NCBI RefSeq assembly: GCF_008327825.1
Contig: NZ_AP019827.1
Coordinates: 1,736,001-1,800,000, forward strand
DNA from: Leptotrichia shahii
GTDB lineage: Bacteria; Fusobacteriota; Fusobacteriia; Fusobacteriales; Leptotrichiaceae
Reading direction: 5' to 3'
DNA length: 64,000 bases
Shown: positions 7,663-16,737 of the stretch, one piece after another
Numbering within the stretch: position 1 is the first letter of the stretch
Layout of the letters: each line of letters opens with the position of its first letter
Translations under genes and position numbers: made by a program
The notes under the pieces: model-generated
Databases searched by the model: none
Seen by the model: the letters and a program-made list of their open reading frames with translations, nothing else
What the model was told of the DNA's origin: nothing

Positions 7663-9927
7663 GTGAACTACAATTTTACAGATTTTTTACAAAAAAGAAA
7701 CGAAAAACAAATAAGTGAAATGACAAATCAAGAAATTTATTACAAATTACTTGAGTATATTAAAGAAAGAGCAGATGAAAAAACTGCAAACAAATCTAAA
7801 AAGAAAATATATTATATTTCTGCAGAATTTCTGATTGGTAAATTATTGTCAAATAATTTGATTAATTTGGGAATTTATAAGGAAGTAAGAGAAGAATTGA
7901 AAGCAGCAGGAAAAAACTTAAGCCATATTGAAGAAATAGAAGTTGAACCTTCATTAGGAAACGGTGGACTTGGAAGACTTGCTTCATGTTTTGTTGATTC
8001 AATGTCAACTTTAGGAATCAATGGAGAAGGGGTCGGACTTAACTATCACTGCGGACTGTTTAAGCAAGTTTTCAAGAACAATGAGCAAAAAGCTGAACCA
8101 AACTACTGGATAGAAGACCAAAGCTGGTTAAGAGATACAAATATTGGATATGAAGTGAAATTCAAAAACTTCAGTTTACATTCAAAATTAAAAAGAATTG
8201 ATATTTTAGGATACGAAAAAGATACAAAAAATTACTTGAATTTATTTGATATTAAAAGCATTGACTACAACTTGATAGAAAATGGAATATCATTCGATGA
8301 AGAAAATATTGAAGAAAATCTGACATTATTCCTATATCCTGATGACAGTACAAAAAAAGGGGAATTATTACGTATTTATCAGCAATATTTCATGGTATCA
8401 AATGCAGCAAGATTGATTATTGCTGAGGCAACTGAAAAAGGAAGCAACATTCACGATTTAGCAGATTATGCTTTCGTTCAAATTAATGATACGCATCCAA
8501 GTATGGTAATTCCTGAATTAATCCGTATTATGACAGAAGAGCATAATATTTCTTTTGAAGAAGCAACAGAAATCGTAACAAAAATGACAGGATACACAAA
8601 TCACACAATTTTGGCAGAAGCATTGGAAAAATGGCCTTTAGACTACTTGGAAGAAGTTGTGCCGAATATTGTTGAAATTATAAAAAAATTGGATAAAGTT
8701 ATAAAAGCTAAATATTCAGATGAAAAAGTACAAATTATAGATGAGCAAAACAGAGTTCACATGGCAAATATGGATATTCATTTTTCTTCAAGTGTAAACG
8801 GAGTTGCTTATCTGCATACTGAAATCTTGAAAAATAGTGAACTTAAAGAATTTTATGAAATTTACCCAAATAAATTTAATAATAAAACAAATGGGATTAC
8901 ATTTAGAAGATGGCTTGAAAGCTGTAACGAAGACTTGGCAGATTACTTTAAAGAATTAATTGGCACAGGATATTTAAAAGATGCTGAACAATTAAATGAA
9001 CTTTTAAAATTTGCAGATGACAAAAATGTGTATGAAAAATTAGCACAAATTAAGCACGAAAATAAAATTAAATTGAAAAAATATTTACAACATACACAAG
9101 GAATCGTTATTGATGAAAACAGCATTATTGATACTCAAATTAAGAGATTCCACGAATATAAACGTCAACAAATGAATGCTTTGTATGTAATTAAAAAATA
9201 TTTAGACATTAAAAATGGAAAATTACCAGAAAGAAAGATAACAGTATTATTCGGTGGAAAAGCTGCACCAGCTTACATCATTGCTCAAGACATAATCCAC
9301 TTGATACTTTGTCTATCAGAAATTATAAACAACGATCCAGAAGTAAATAAATACTTAAATGTTTACCTAGTTGAAAACTATAATGTAGGATTAGCTGAAA
9401 AAATTATTCCAGCAACAGATATTTCTGAACAAATTTCACTTGCTTCAAAAGAAGCCAGCGGAACTGGAAATATGAAATTCATGCTAAATGGAGCATTAAC
9501 TCTTGGAACAATGGATGGAGCAAATGTGGAAATTCATGACCTTGTAGGCGATGACAATATCTATATTTTTGGAAAACAAAGTGATGAAATAATAAAATTA
9601 TATGAAACTTCAGGTTATGTTTCAAAAGATTATTATAAACAAGATGGAATAAAAGAAGCAGTTGATTTTATAACTTCAGATGAGTTAATAAAAGTAGGAA
9701 ACAAGGAAAGACTGGAAAGACTTCAAAATGAGCTTATAAACAAAGACTGGTTTATGACTTTAATTGATTTTGCAGATTACTACAATACAAAAGAAAGAAT
9801 GTTTAAAGATTATGAAAACAAAGATTTGTGGTATAAAAAAGTAATAAATAACATGGCAAAAGCAGGATTCTTCTCATCAGACAGAACAATTGCACAATAT
9901 GAAGATGAAATTTGGAAAACTAAATAA
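7663..9927 (+). CDS. glgP: Glycogen/starch/alpha-glucan phosphorylase
   Basis: The 754-residue enzyme releases glucose 1-phosphate from stored or imported alpha-1,4-glucans using phosphate and pyridoxal phosphate. [16 protein letters not shown] near residue 90 and the C-terminal [20 protein letters not shown], which carries the cofactor lysine, are hallmarks of the family. The length is near that of compact bacterial phosphorylases. The start is a GTG preceded by AAAGGAA; no upstream ATG exists. It is a single-gene unit between its own promoter and the terminator at 9943-9990. No other glycogen genes are in the window. Confidence 0.96.
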   Translation: MNYNFTDFLQKRNEKQISEMTNQEIYYKLLEYIKERADEKTANKSKKKIYYISAEFLIGKLLSNNLINLGIYKEVREELKAAGKNLSHIEEIEVEPSLGNGGLGRLASCFVDSMSTLGINGEGVGLNYHCGLFKQVFKNNEQKAEPNYWIEDQSWLRDTNIGYEVKFKNFSLHSKLKRIDILGYEKDTKNYLNLFDIKSIDYNLIENGISFDEENIEENLTLFLYPDDSTKKGELLRIYQQYFMVSNAARLIIAEATEKGSNIHDLADYAFVQINDTHPSMVIPELIRIMTEEHNISFEEATEIVTKMTGYTNHTILAEALEKWPLDYLEEVVPNIVEIIKKLDKVIKAKYSDEKVQIIDEQNRVHMANMDIHFSSSVNGVAYLHTEILKNSELKEFYEIYPNKFNNKTNGITFRRWLESCNEDLADYFKELIGTGYLKDAEQLNELLKFADDKNVYEKLAQIKHENKIKLKKYLQHTQGIVIDENSIIDTQIKRFHEYKRQQMNALYVIKKYLDIKNGKLPERKITVLFGGKAAPAYIIAQDIIHLILCLSEIINNDPEVNKYLNVYLVENYNVGLAEKIIPATDISEQISLASKEASGTGNMKFMLNGALTLGTMDGANVEIHDLVGDDNIYIFGKQSDEIIKLYETSGYVSKDYYKQDGIKEAVDFITSDELIKVGNKERLERLQNELINKDWFMTLIDFADYYNTKERMFKDYENKDLWYKKVINNMAKAGFFSSDRTIAQYEDEIWKTK

Positions 9928-9942
9928 TTAATTTAAACAGGA

Positions 9943-9990
9943 AGGCTGTCTTTAAATGGTAACTTTTTAAAGACTAGCCTCTTATTTTTA
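9943..9990 (+). terminator. glgP terminator
   Basis: AGGCTGTCTTTAAA (9943-9956) pairs with TTTAAAGACTAGCCT (9966-9980), with a single bulged base, and is followed by a T-rich stretch. Confidence 0.8.
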
Positions 9991-10034
9991 GTTTTTTTAA
10001 TAATAATTAATCAAATTTAGACTTTTTGAAATAT

Positions 10035-10063
10035 TTGACAAAAGCAAAATTATATTTTATAAT
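10035..10063 (+). promoter_or_regulatory. Consensus promoter of the SGNH hydrolase gene
   Basis: TTGACA at 10035-10040 and TATAAT at 10058-10063 are separated by 17 bases and lie about 40 bases before the ATG at 10100. Confidence 0.85.
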
Positions 10064-10099
10064 AACTTATAATTTAAAATAGAAAAAGGGAGAAATTTT

Positions 10100-10783
10100 A
10101 TGAAAAAAATTTTATTTATGCTAGTTGTATTAATTTTTGGTTCTGGAATTATTATTGCTGGCGAAGTTCCAGAAGATATCGTGTTTGTGGGAGATTCAAT
10201 AATGGATAGCAGTAAGCAGTATATTGCTCCTAATTTTAAAAACCCATATTTTGACACAAAAATTTCACGTCAATTTTCAACACTTCCGGGAATTGTTACA
10301 AAATTAGTTGAAAATGGAAAATTAAAAACTATATTGGTTGTTCACCTTGGAACAAATGGAAAATTTACAGATAACGATTTTGACTATGTTATGAAAATGG
10401 CAAATGGGAAAGATGTATTCTTTATGAATACTGCACATAAAGATCCATGGGAACAAGAAGTAAATAAAAAACTTAAGGAAAAAGTCGCTCAATATCCAAA
10501 TGCCTATCTTATAGACTGGTATTCTTATGCAAAAGGTAAAAATCAATATTTTTACAAGGACAGAACTCATCCAAATGATAAAGGACAAAGATATTATGCA
10601 GACTTTTTAACAAATGAAATTAAAAAACATTATCTTGAAGAAAATAAAGCAGAAGAAAATAAGAATATAAAAAATGATGATACCTTGAAAAATAATTCTT
10701 CAAATTCACAAAATAATGACGAAAATAGTAAAAAAATAATAGATTTAAAAAATTTAAAAAAAGATACAGAACAAAACTATTAA
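10100..10783 (+). CDS. Secreted SGNH/GDSL hydrolase
   Basis: A 227-residue protein with a signal peptide (cleavage near IIAGE). It carries the SGNH blocks in order: FVGDSIMD with the nucleophile Ser, LGTNGKF, and a C-terminal DRTHPND with the catalytic Asp and His. A charged Asn/Lys/Glu tail of about 45 residues follows. The domain is a paralogue of the C-terminal domain of the acyltransferase at 11106-12986 (both have RQF, LGTNG, DWYSY and FYKD.THP). It likely acts outside the cytoplasm on acetylated cell-wall or surface glycans, as an esterase or transferase; substrate unknown. Confidence 0.85.
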   Translation: MKKILFMLVVLIFGSGIIIAGEVPEDIVFVGDSIMDSSKQYIAPNFKNPYFDTKISRQFSTLPGIVTKLVENGKLKTILVVHLGTNGKFTDNDFDYVMKMANGKDVFFMNTAHKDPWEQEVNKKLKEKVAQYPNAYLIDWYSYAKGKNQYFYKDRTHPNDKGQRYYADFLTNEIKKHYLEENKAEENKNIKNDDTLKNNSSNSQNNDENSKKIIDLKNLKKDTEQNY

Positions 10784-10827
10784 TTTCATAATTTCAAAAC
10801 ATTCATAGTTTATTTACAAAATTTCAG

Positions 10828-10900
10828 AAACTACTTTAATTTCAAACTTAAATAGTTGAGCATTTAACAACTCATAATGTTTGTTTAAAGTAGTTTTTTC
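10828..10900 (+). terminator. Terminator of the SGNH hydrolase gene
   Basis: AAACTACTTTAA (10828-10839) pairs with TTAAAGTAGTTT (10885-10896); the T-run completes an intrinsic terminator. The inner part can pair further (CAAAC/GTTTG and AGTTG/CAACT). Confidence 0.75.
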
Positions 10901-10919
10901 AATATTATTTTTATATTTT

Positions 10920-11021
10920 ATACTAAATCTCATTTAAAAATAAAAGTTATATCTTATTTGTTAACAGAGATCAAGACTTCTTGCAAAGAATTTCATAACC
11001 ATTTTAAATGGGAAATAGTAT
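10920..11021. repeat. 102-bp MITE-like element with imperfect inverted ends
   Basis: The left end ATACTAAATCTCATTTAAAA (10920-10939) matches the reverse complement of the right end (11002-11021) at 17 of 20 positions. The same end sequence bounds the larger element at 39217-39566, and a lone copy lies at 54553-54568. No open reading frame is inside. The -35 box of the next gene starts 8 bases after its right end. Confidence 0.5.
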
Positions 11022-11028
11022 TAATTTT

Positions 11029-11057
11029 TTTACAATAATAAATTTTAATGCTATATA
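11029..11057 (+). promoter_or_regulatory. Probable promoter of the OatA-like gene
   Basis: TTTACA at 11029-11034 and TATATA at 11052-11057 have 17-base spacing and lie about 50 bases before the ATG at 11106. Confidence 0.55.
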
Positions 11058-11105
11058 AATCAAATAAATTATATCTAAAGAAAAAAGAAAGGAATTTTTT
11101 TACTT

Positions 11106-12986
11106 ATGAAAAAACAAAGGATACAAAGTCTTGATATATTAAGAGCTGTTGCTCTTGTTCTTATTTGCGTCTATCACTGGTTTTCCTACAAGGGAACTTA
11201 TATTGGAGTTGTTATATTTTTTGCATTAAGTGGGTATCTGATGACAGGTGGTCTACTTTCAAGAGATTTTTCAATATTCTCTGTAATTAACCGTAGGTTA
11301 AAAAAAGTTTACCCAAGCCTTTTAATCGTTATTCTAGTCTCAACTATCGCATTATATTTTATAAATAATGGGCTTGAAGATAAATATAAATATAGTGCAT
11401 TATTTTCGATATTAGGATTAAATAATATTTATCAAATTTTTTCAAAAATGTCCTATTTTGATAATTTTGGGATTATTTTACCGCTTACTCACATTTGGGC
11501 ATTATCTTTTTTGATTCAAATGTACATATTTTTCCCAATTTTAATTCAAGGATTGAAAAAGATTAAGTTAAAAAACAATATAATTGGTATTATTCTTTTG
11601 GGAATTGGGATAGTTTCGGCTCTAATAATGGCTTACATATTTTATAAAACTTCAAATTCTCCAGAAGGAGCAGATTTTTCAAGAATATATTATGGAACTG
11701 ACACTCGTGCATTTGCATTTTTTATTCCAGCTGGAATAGCCTGTTTCTATGTAAATAGAGAAATTAAAAATCATATTGAGAAAAAAATTATATTTATTTT
11801 GGGAATACTTGGTTTAGTATCACTTGTTTTCTTTTCTTTTGGAATAGACTATAGAAATGCTTATAACTATTATGGATTAATGTTTTTATCTAGCATTTTA
11901 ATTGGATTTACAATTGTGCTATTCTCAAAGTCAGAATTACAAAAGTTCAATCTTTCAAAATATCCAAAAATCTTCAGTCCAATTATAAGATTAGGACAAC
12001 ATCAGTATCAATACTATTTGTGGCAATATCCTATTATGATATTTACACGTGAATATTTTAAATGGGCAAAACTTACAAATATTCAAAAATTTTTCTTTCA
12101 AATTATTATTTTAATTACAATTTCAGAGTTATGTTATATTTTACTTGAAAAAAATAGCAAAAAATATGAAAAAGCTATAAATTACGTAAATTATCCAGTT
12201 TTAGCTTCTATTCTTGCAATCTTAGTGTTTTCTCCAATTTATAAAAATAAAGATCTGGAAGAAATGAAAGAAGTGCAAAAAGCTTTGGATACACCATCTA
12301 CTGAAGAAAACAAAAAAGTAAATCCAACAAATACTCCTCCTGCAGCAACACAAAATTCCCAAAATGGAAAATTGACAATGGACGAATTGCTGGCAGCTTT
12401 AAATACACCTTCAAAAGGTATTGAAGCAGAATCTAAAATTCAAGATGAAATTCTGAAAAAATATCCAAATGATGAGAGAGAAATTCTATTTATTGGAGAT
12501 TCGGTACTTCATATGACAAAAATTGATTTGAAGAAAAAATATCCAAATGCCATCATAGAGACAAAGGTTGGACGTCAATTTTATGAATTGCCAAACATGC
12601 TAAAGAATTATACTCAAAATGGAAAATTAAAAAAAATAATCGTTATCGCTCTTGGTACAAATGGTACTATTTTTGAAAAAGATATGAAGTCTGTTTTACA
12701 AACGTTGCAAGGGCATGATATTTATTTTATAAATACAGTTATGCCTGATCCTTGGCAAGATAGCGTTAATGCAGAAATTAAAAAGGTAAGTTCTAAAAAC
12801 CCGAATATAAAAGTAATTGATTGGTATTCATATTCAAAAGGAAAACAAGAATACTTTTACAAGGATGGAACACATCCAAAACCTCACGCAGCCAAAAGAT
12901 ATGTAAATCTTTTATATTCTGTTTTAAGTAAAGACATTTTAAATTCTAATAATTCAAATTCAAGTAATTCAAATAATGGTAATTAA
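11106..12986 (+). CDS. OatA-like acyltransferase with C-terminal SGNH domain
   Basis: The 626-residue protein has two parts. The N-terminal 370 residues form a multi-pass acyltransferase_3 domain (MKKQRIQSLDILRAVALVLI, YHWFSYKGTYIGVVIFFALSGYL split by loops). After a Pro/Asn/Thr linker, residues about 445-615 form an SGNH domain: FIGDSVLH, ALGTNGT and DGTHPKP. This layout is that of peptidoglycan or polysaccharide O-acetyltransferases such as OatA: the membrane domain passes acetyl groups outward and the SGNH domain attaches them. It ends in an Asn/Ser repeat tail. The upstream secreted SGNH protein is a likely functional partner. Confidence 0.88.
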   Translation: MKKQRIQSLDILRAVALVLICVYHWFSYKGTYIGVVIFFALSGYLMTGGLLSRDFSIFSVINRRLKKVYPSLLIVILVSTIALYFINNGLEDKYKYSALFSILGLNNIYQIFSKMSYFDNFGIILPLTHIWALSFLIQMYIFFPILIQGLKKIKLKNNIIGIILLGIGIVSALIMAYIFYKTSNSPEGADFSRIYYGTDTRAFAFFIPAGIACFYVNREIKNHIEKKIIFILGILGLVSLVFFSFGIDYRNAYNYYGLMFLSSILIGFTIVLFSKSELQKFNLSKYPKIFSPIIRLGQHQYQYYLWQYPIMIFTREYFKWAKLTNIQKFFFQIIILITISELCYILLEKNSKKYEKAINYVNYPVLASILAILVFSPIYKNKDLEEMKEVQKALDTPSTEENKKVNPTNTPPAATQNSQNGKLTMDELLAALNTPSKGIEAESKIQDEILKKYPNDEREILFIGDSVLHMTKIDLKKKYPNAIIETKVGRQFYELPNMLKNYTQNGKLKKIIVIALGTNGTIFEKDMKSVLQTLQGHDIYFINTVMPDPWQDSVNAEIKKVSSKNPNIKVIDWYSYSKGKQEYFYKDGTHPKPHAAKRYVNLLYSVLSKDILNSNNSNSSNSNNGN

Positions 12987-13012
12987 TAAGTAAGAATTAA
13001 CAAAAAAGCAAA

Positions 13013-13038
13013 AGTCGGGGCTTCCCGACTATTTTTTT
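13013..13038. terminator. Bidirectional terminator between the OatA-like gene and msrA
   Basis: AGTCGGG (13013-13019) and CCCGACT (13024-13030) pair around a 4-base loop, with a T7 run on the plus strand and a T-rich tail on the minus strand. It separates two convergent genes. Confidence 0.85.
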
Positions 13039-13051
13039 ATATTCTTAAATT

Positions 13052-13555
13052 TTATTTCTTTGAAAAAATTTTTACAGCATTTTCAAGATCTAGATGACAG
13101 TATCCATTAGGATTTTTATCCAAATAATTCTGATGATACTCTTCAGCTAGAATAAAATGTTTCAATGGTCTAACCTCCACTTGAATTTCTCTTGAATACC
13201 TCTTCTGTTCATCCTCTACCTTTATTCTTATTGTATCTAATTCCTCTTTATCTACATAATAAATTCCAGTTCGATATTGACGTCCTTCATCAAGTCCCTG
13301 TCTATTAATACTTGTTGGATCAATTATTGAAAAATAATAATTGAGAAGTTGATTTAGAGATACTATATTTGCATCATACGTTATATGCACAGTTTCAACA
13401 TGGTCAGTCATTCTTAAAATATCATAATTAGTATCGAGAGTCTGTCCATTTGCATAACCAACTGATGTTTTTATAACGCCTGGAGCCATTTCAAAAAACT
13501 TTTCTACTCCCCAGAAACAGCCTCCAGCCAAATAAATTTCCTTAATATTTTCCAT
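13052..13555 (-). CDS. msrA: Peptide methionine sulfoxide reductase A
   Basis: A 167-residue MsrA that reduces the S epimer of methionine sulfoxide in oxidised proteins. It has YLAGGCFWGVEKFFE with the catalytic Cys, YANG, and the conserved YDILRMTDHVE and GRQYRTGIYY segments. The frame can open at a TTG (13564), but that lies only 3 bases after AAGGAGG; the ATG at 13555 is preferred, about 12 bases downstream of it. No MsrB domain or gene is attached. It is a single-gene unit convergent with the OatA-like gene. Confidence 0.94.
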   Translation of the reverse strand: MENIKEIYLAGGCFWGVEKFFEMAPGVIKTSVGYANGQTLDTNYDILRMTDHVETVHITYDANIVSLNQLLNYYFSIIDPTSINRQGLDEGRQYRTGIYYVDKEELDTIRIKVEDEQKRYSREIQVEVRPLKHFILAEEYHQNYLDKNPNGYCHLDLENAVKIFSKK

Positions 13556-13845
13556 AAATTGCAAGCACCTCCTTCAATTCAATTTAAAAGTTGCAATAAT
13601 TACGAAATTACCTACATATTTATCTTTCTGTTTTTATTTTATCATAACAATCAGTTTTAAAATAATTTTATGTATTATCATAATTGTATGTTGTCATTAT
13701 ACAGTCTAATAAATAGAAATTACTTATTTATTTCTTTAAATATACTTATCTAAATATGAATGTATATAAATAATTGAATCGTTTTAATATTTAACTAATA
13801 AAATTAAATTGAATAAATATTAATATTTCACTTAAAATATTGATT

Positions 13846-15042
13846 TTATTTTTTATTTTCATTTGAAATTGCATCTTTTACTTGATTTAATGCTTTTTCC
13901 AAAATCGCCCTAGGACAAGCTGTATTTAATCTCATAAATCCTTCCAATCCCTTCTGATACACACGTCCTTCATTTAATCCTAGTTTCGCCTTTGTCAACA
14001 TAAATTTTTCAAGTTGTTCCTGATTAAATCCAAATTTTTCACATAATTTTCTGCAATCTAGCCATACTAAATATGTTGCTTGTGGAATATTTGGAATAAT
14101 TTCTGGAATGTGTTCTTTAAAGAAATTATTTAAGAATAAAATATTATTTTCTAAATATTCTTTTAATTGTTTTACATATTCTTCTCCACCGTCAGAATAA
14201 GCCGCAATTGTAGCAACCAAATTAAATGGATTATTTCTATGAACTTCTAAATCCTTCCAAAATCTGTCAAATTTTTCTTTTATTTCTAAATTATTGAAAA
14301 CTATTGTTGCACTTTGAAGACCAGCAAGATTAAAGGCTTTTCCTGTCGAAGTGCAAGTTATCGTATTTTGTCTAATTTCTTCAGAAACACTTGCCATTGG
14401 AATGTGCTTATTATCCCATAATGTCAAATCGGCATGAATTTCATCTGAAATTACAGGAACTTTATATTTTATACACAAATTTCCAATTGCTTCTAATTCT
14501 TCATGTGTCCACACATGTCCTAGTGGATTGTGAGGGTTACATAAAATAAATAATTTGGGATTTTCCTTTAATTTATTTTCCAAGTCTTCCAAGTCAAGTG
14601 AATATTTTCCGTTTTTTTCAATAAATCTATTTTCAATAACAACTCTGGCATTATCTTCGTTAATATCATAAAATTCTGAATAAACAGGTGTTTGAATTAA
14701 AATTTTATCACCTTTTTCAGAAAAAAGTTGCACTAACGATCCTAATGTTGGTACAATTCCGATACTAAAGCTAAGCAGTTCCTTTTTTGGCTCCCAGCCG
14801 AATCTTTTCTTTTGCCAATTTATAAATGACTCAAAATATTCATCAGGACGATACACGTATCCAAAAATTCCATGTTGAACTTTTTTTTCAAGAGCGTCAA
14901 TTATAGGCTGTGCTGTCCTAAAGTCCATATCTGCAATCCAAAGAGGAATTACATCATCTACCCCAAATTTTCTCATAAGTTCATTGTATTTTACAGAATG
15001 ATTGCTCTTTCTGTCAATTATTTCGTCAAAATTGTATTTCAT
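13846..15042 (-). CDS. patB: PatB/MalY-type cystathionine beta-lyase
   Basis: A 398-residue fold-type I aminotransferase-like enzyme. Motifs include PLWIADMDFRTA, FSIGIVPTLGSLVQ, LCNPHNPLGHVWT, SDEIHADLTL and STGKAFNLAGLQ with the cofactor lysine. The MalY/PatB subfamily cleaves cystathionine or cysteine-type C-S bonds and may release hydrogen sulfide. It diverges from a TetR-family regulator at 15147, which is the obvious candidate regulator. An AAGGA site precedes the ATG. The true substrate cannot be read from the sequence. Confidence 0.88.
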   Translation of the reverse strand: MKYNFDEIIDRKSNHSVKYNELMRKFGVDDVIPLWIADMDFRTAQPIIDALEKKVQHGIFGYVYRPDEYFESFINWQKKRFGWEPKKELLSFSIGIVPTLGSLVQLFSEKGDKILIQTPVYSEFYDINEDNARVVIENRFIEKNGKYSLDLEDLENKLKENPKLFILCNPHNPLGHVWTHEELEAIGNLCIKYKVPVISDEIHADLTLWDNKHIPMASVSEEIRQNTITCTSTGKAFNLAGLQSATIVFNNLEIKEKFDRFWKDLEVHRNNPFNLVATIAAYSDGGEEYVKQLKEYLENNILFLNNFFKEHIPEIIPNIPQATYLVWLDCRKLCEKFGFNQEQLEKFMLTKAKLGLNEGRVYQKGLEGFMRLNTACPRAILEKALNQVKDAISNENKK

Positions 15043-15086
15043 AAAATCACATCCTTTTATTTATTTATAGTTTTTAATTATTTTTA

Positions 15087-15115
15087 TTGACAATCCTCAA
15101 ATTAAATTATAAAAT
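15087..15115 (+). promoter_or_regulatory. Promoter of the TetR-family gene
   Basis: TTGACA at 15087-15092 and TAAAAT at 15110-15115 are spaced by 17 bases. The -35 box coincides with a TTG that could otherwise be read as an early start of the TetR frame, so translation must begin further downstream. Confidence 0.75.
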
Positions 15116-15146
15116 ATATACAAAATACTGTAAAGAGGTAAATTTA

Positions 15147-16022
15147 ATGACTAAAAAATATAATAAAAATTTTATAATACAACAAAGTGCAAAACTTTTT
15201 TATTATAAAGGTTACAAAAATACGGAATTAACCGATATTTTTAAGGCTTGTGAAATGCCTAATGATATTTTCTATAAGTTTTTTTCCAGTAAAGAGGAAC
15301 TTCTTATTGCTGTTATAAAATATCATACTGAAAATCTTATAAATTTTTTCAACAATAATGTAGATGACTTGTCAATTCAAAAATTTCACTATTTTTTTGA
15401 AAAATATTTTGAAAACATTGAAAATAACAAATTTCATGGTGGAAGCCCACTTGGAAATCTGGCTCTTGAACTATCTGATATTAATAAAAATATCCGTGAA
15501 GAACTTGTAAAGTCATACAAAAAAATCGAACTTAGATTTTCATTTTTTATAACAACGTTAAAGTATGCTTTTCCCGAAAAATATGATAAAATTATTCCCG
15601 AAACAACTGCAAGAATCTTAATTGCTATGTTAGAAGGTACTATTCTTATATTAAAGACAGAAAAGGAAAGTTCTGCAATTAATGACTTCTTTGTAATTTT
15701 TAATTCTATTTTCATAATTAACGAAATTGATGAAAATAATGAACAAAAAAATGATGAAGAAAAAAAATCTCAAAATTATATTCCTGATATTCAAAATGAA
15801 AAAAATGATGACAGTCTTCCTCAAAATATTTTAGATAATGCAGCAAAAAACGATAACATTGATCAGGAAATTGGAGAAATTGGAAATTCAAATATAGAAG
15901 AAAATAATCATTTTGATGAAAATATTTATTATGATATTGATTCAGACAGTTTAATTAATGTCTTTAACAATTTAGATACTACTCCAAAAAATGATAACAA
16001 CAATGAAAATAATAAAAAATGA
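15147..16022 (+). CDS. TetR-family regulator with a long acidic Asn-rich tail
   Basis: The N-terminal 50 residues form a TetR helix-turn-helix: NFIIQQSAKLFYYKGYKNTE, then IFKACEMPNDIFYKFFSSKE. A ligand or dimer domain follows to about residue 195. The remaining 95 residues are low-complexity, rich in Asn, Asp, Glu and Ile (for example NIEENNHFDENIYYDIDSDS), unlike a normal TetR protein of about 190-200 residues. The ATG at 15147 has an AGAGGT site 7 bases upstream; the in-frame TTG at 15087 is inside the promoter. It is divergent from patB and likely controls it. Confidence 0.82.
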   Translation: MTKKYNKNFIIQQSAKLFYYKGYKNTELTDIFKACEMPNDIFYKFFSSKEELLIAVIKYHTENLINFFNNNVDDLSIQKFHYFFEKYFENIENNKFHGGSPLGNLALELSDINKNIREELVKSYKKIELRFSFFITTLKYAFPEKYDKIIPETTARILIAMLEGTILILKTEKESSAINDFFVIFNSIFIINEIDENNEQKNDEEKKSQNYIPDIQNEKNDDSLPQNILDNAAKNDNIDQEIGEIGNSNIEENNHFDENIYYDIDSDSLINVFNNLDTTPKNDNNNENNKK

Positions 16023-16039
16023 AACTTGAAATAAAAATT

Positions 16040-16070
16040 TAGGGAGAATACAAACTCCCTATTTATTATT
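16040..16070 (+). terminator. Probable terminator of the TetR-family gene
   Basis: TAGGGAG (16040-16046) pairs with CTCCCTA (16055-16061), followed by a T/A-rich tail. Confidence 0.6.
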
Positions 16071-16173
16071 AATCTACTTTTAAAACTGAATTTTCAATTT
16101 CTGAATCAAAATAATTCAAATATAATTAATTTAAAATTTGCTAAAAATTGAAATAATATTTACTATATAAATA

Positions 16174-16476
16174 TTATTTATATTCAAATCTTTCACTAGA
16201 AACAATTTTACCATCTTCTGTCACAAATACTTGATAATATGCCTGTTTACCATATAAAATTACCTTCCAGTTTCTAAATCCTTTTTTATAAAGTCCTACA
16301 TCTTCTGATTTTACATCTTCACTAAATTTTTGTTTTATTTCAGCAATACTATTATTTACAACCACATCTCTAGAAACGACCGCTGAATCTGGAACTGTTC
16401 TTTTACCAACAGATGAACAGCTTATCAATATTCCAAACCATAAAACCATTACTATTTTTTTTATTTTATTTTTCAT
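16174..16476 (-). CDS. Small lipoprotein
   Basis: A 100-residue product with lipobox LISC near residues 17-20. The mature domain ends in GKQAYYQVFVTEDGKIVSSE, a beta-hairpin-rich stretch. Its ATG overlaps the stop of the upstream gene by one base (TAATG), so the two are translationally coupled. No family recognised. Confidence 0.65.
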   Translation of the reverse strand: MKNKIKKIVMVLWFGILISCSSVGKRTVPDSAVVSRDVVVNNSIAEIKQKFSEDVKSEDVGLYKKGFRNWKVILYGKQAYYQVFVTEDGKIVSSERFEYK

Positions 16477-16694
16477 TATTTATCCACAACCTCTATTTTA
16501 ATTTCAAATTGTAATTGTTTTTTTTCTTTATCTAAATATTTATATTCTATTTTTTTCAAAACAGCATCTGGATTATTTTCCAAAATTTCGTTAATATTTT
16601 GATTTGCTTGTTCAATTTCCTGAAAATTTGCTGCAAGCTGATTATTTGAGAATCCTTTTATTTTTAAATAATTAAACATATTAAAATCAAACAT
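16476..16694 (-). CDS. Small hypothetical protein
   Basis: A 72-residue product. The first half is likely helical (NQLAANFQEIEQANQNINEI) and the second half is two charged beta strands (LQFEIKIEVVDK). An AAAGGAG site precedes the ATG. It overlaps the downstream lipoprotein gene by one base and lies 43 bases after the nrnA stop. Function unknown. Confidence 0.6.
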   Translation of the reverse strand: MFDFNMFNYLKIKGFSNNQLAANFQEIEQANQNINEILENNPDAVLKKIEYKYLDKEKKQLQFEIKIEVVDK

Positions 16695-16737
16695 TAAATT
16701 CTCCTTTCCTTAAATTAAAAAATATTTTCATTCAAAA

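Noticed and set aside
15087-15146. N-terminal extension of the TetR regulator
   Set aside because: The TTG at 15087 is the -35 box of the gene's own promoter; the ATG at 15147 has a proper ribosome binding site.
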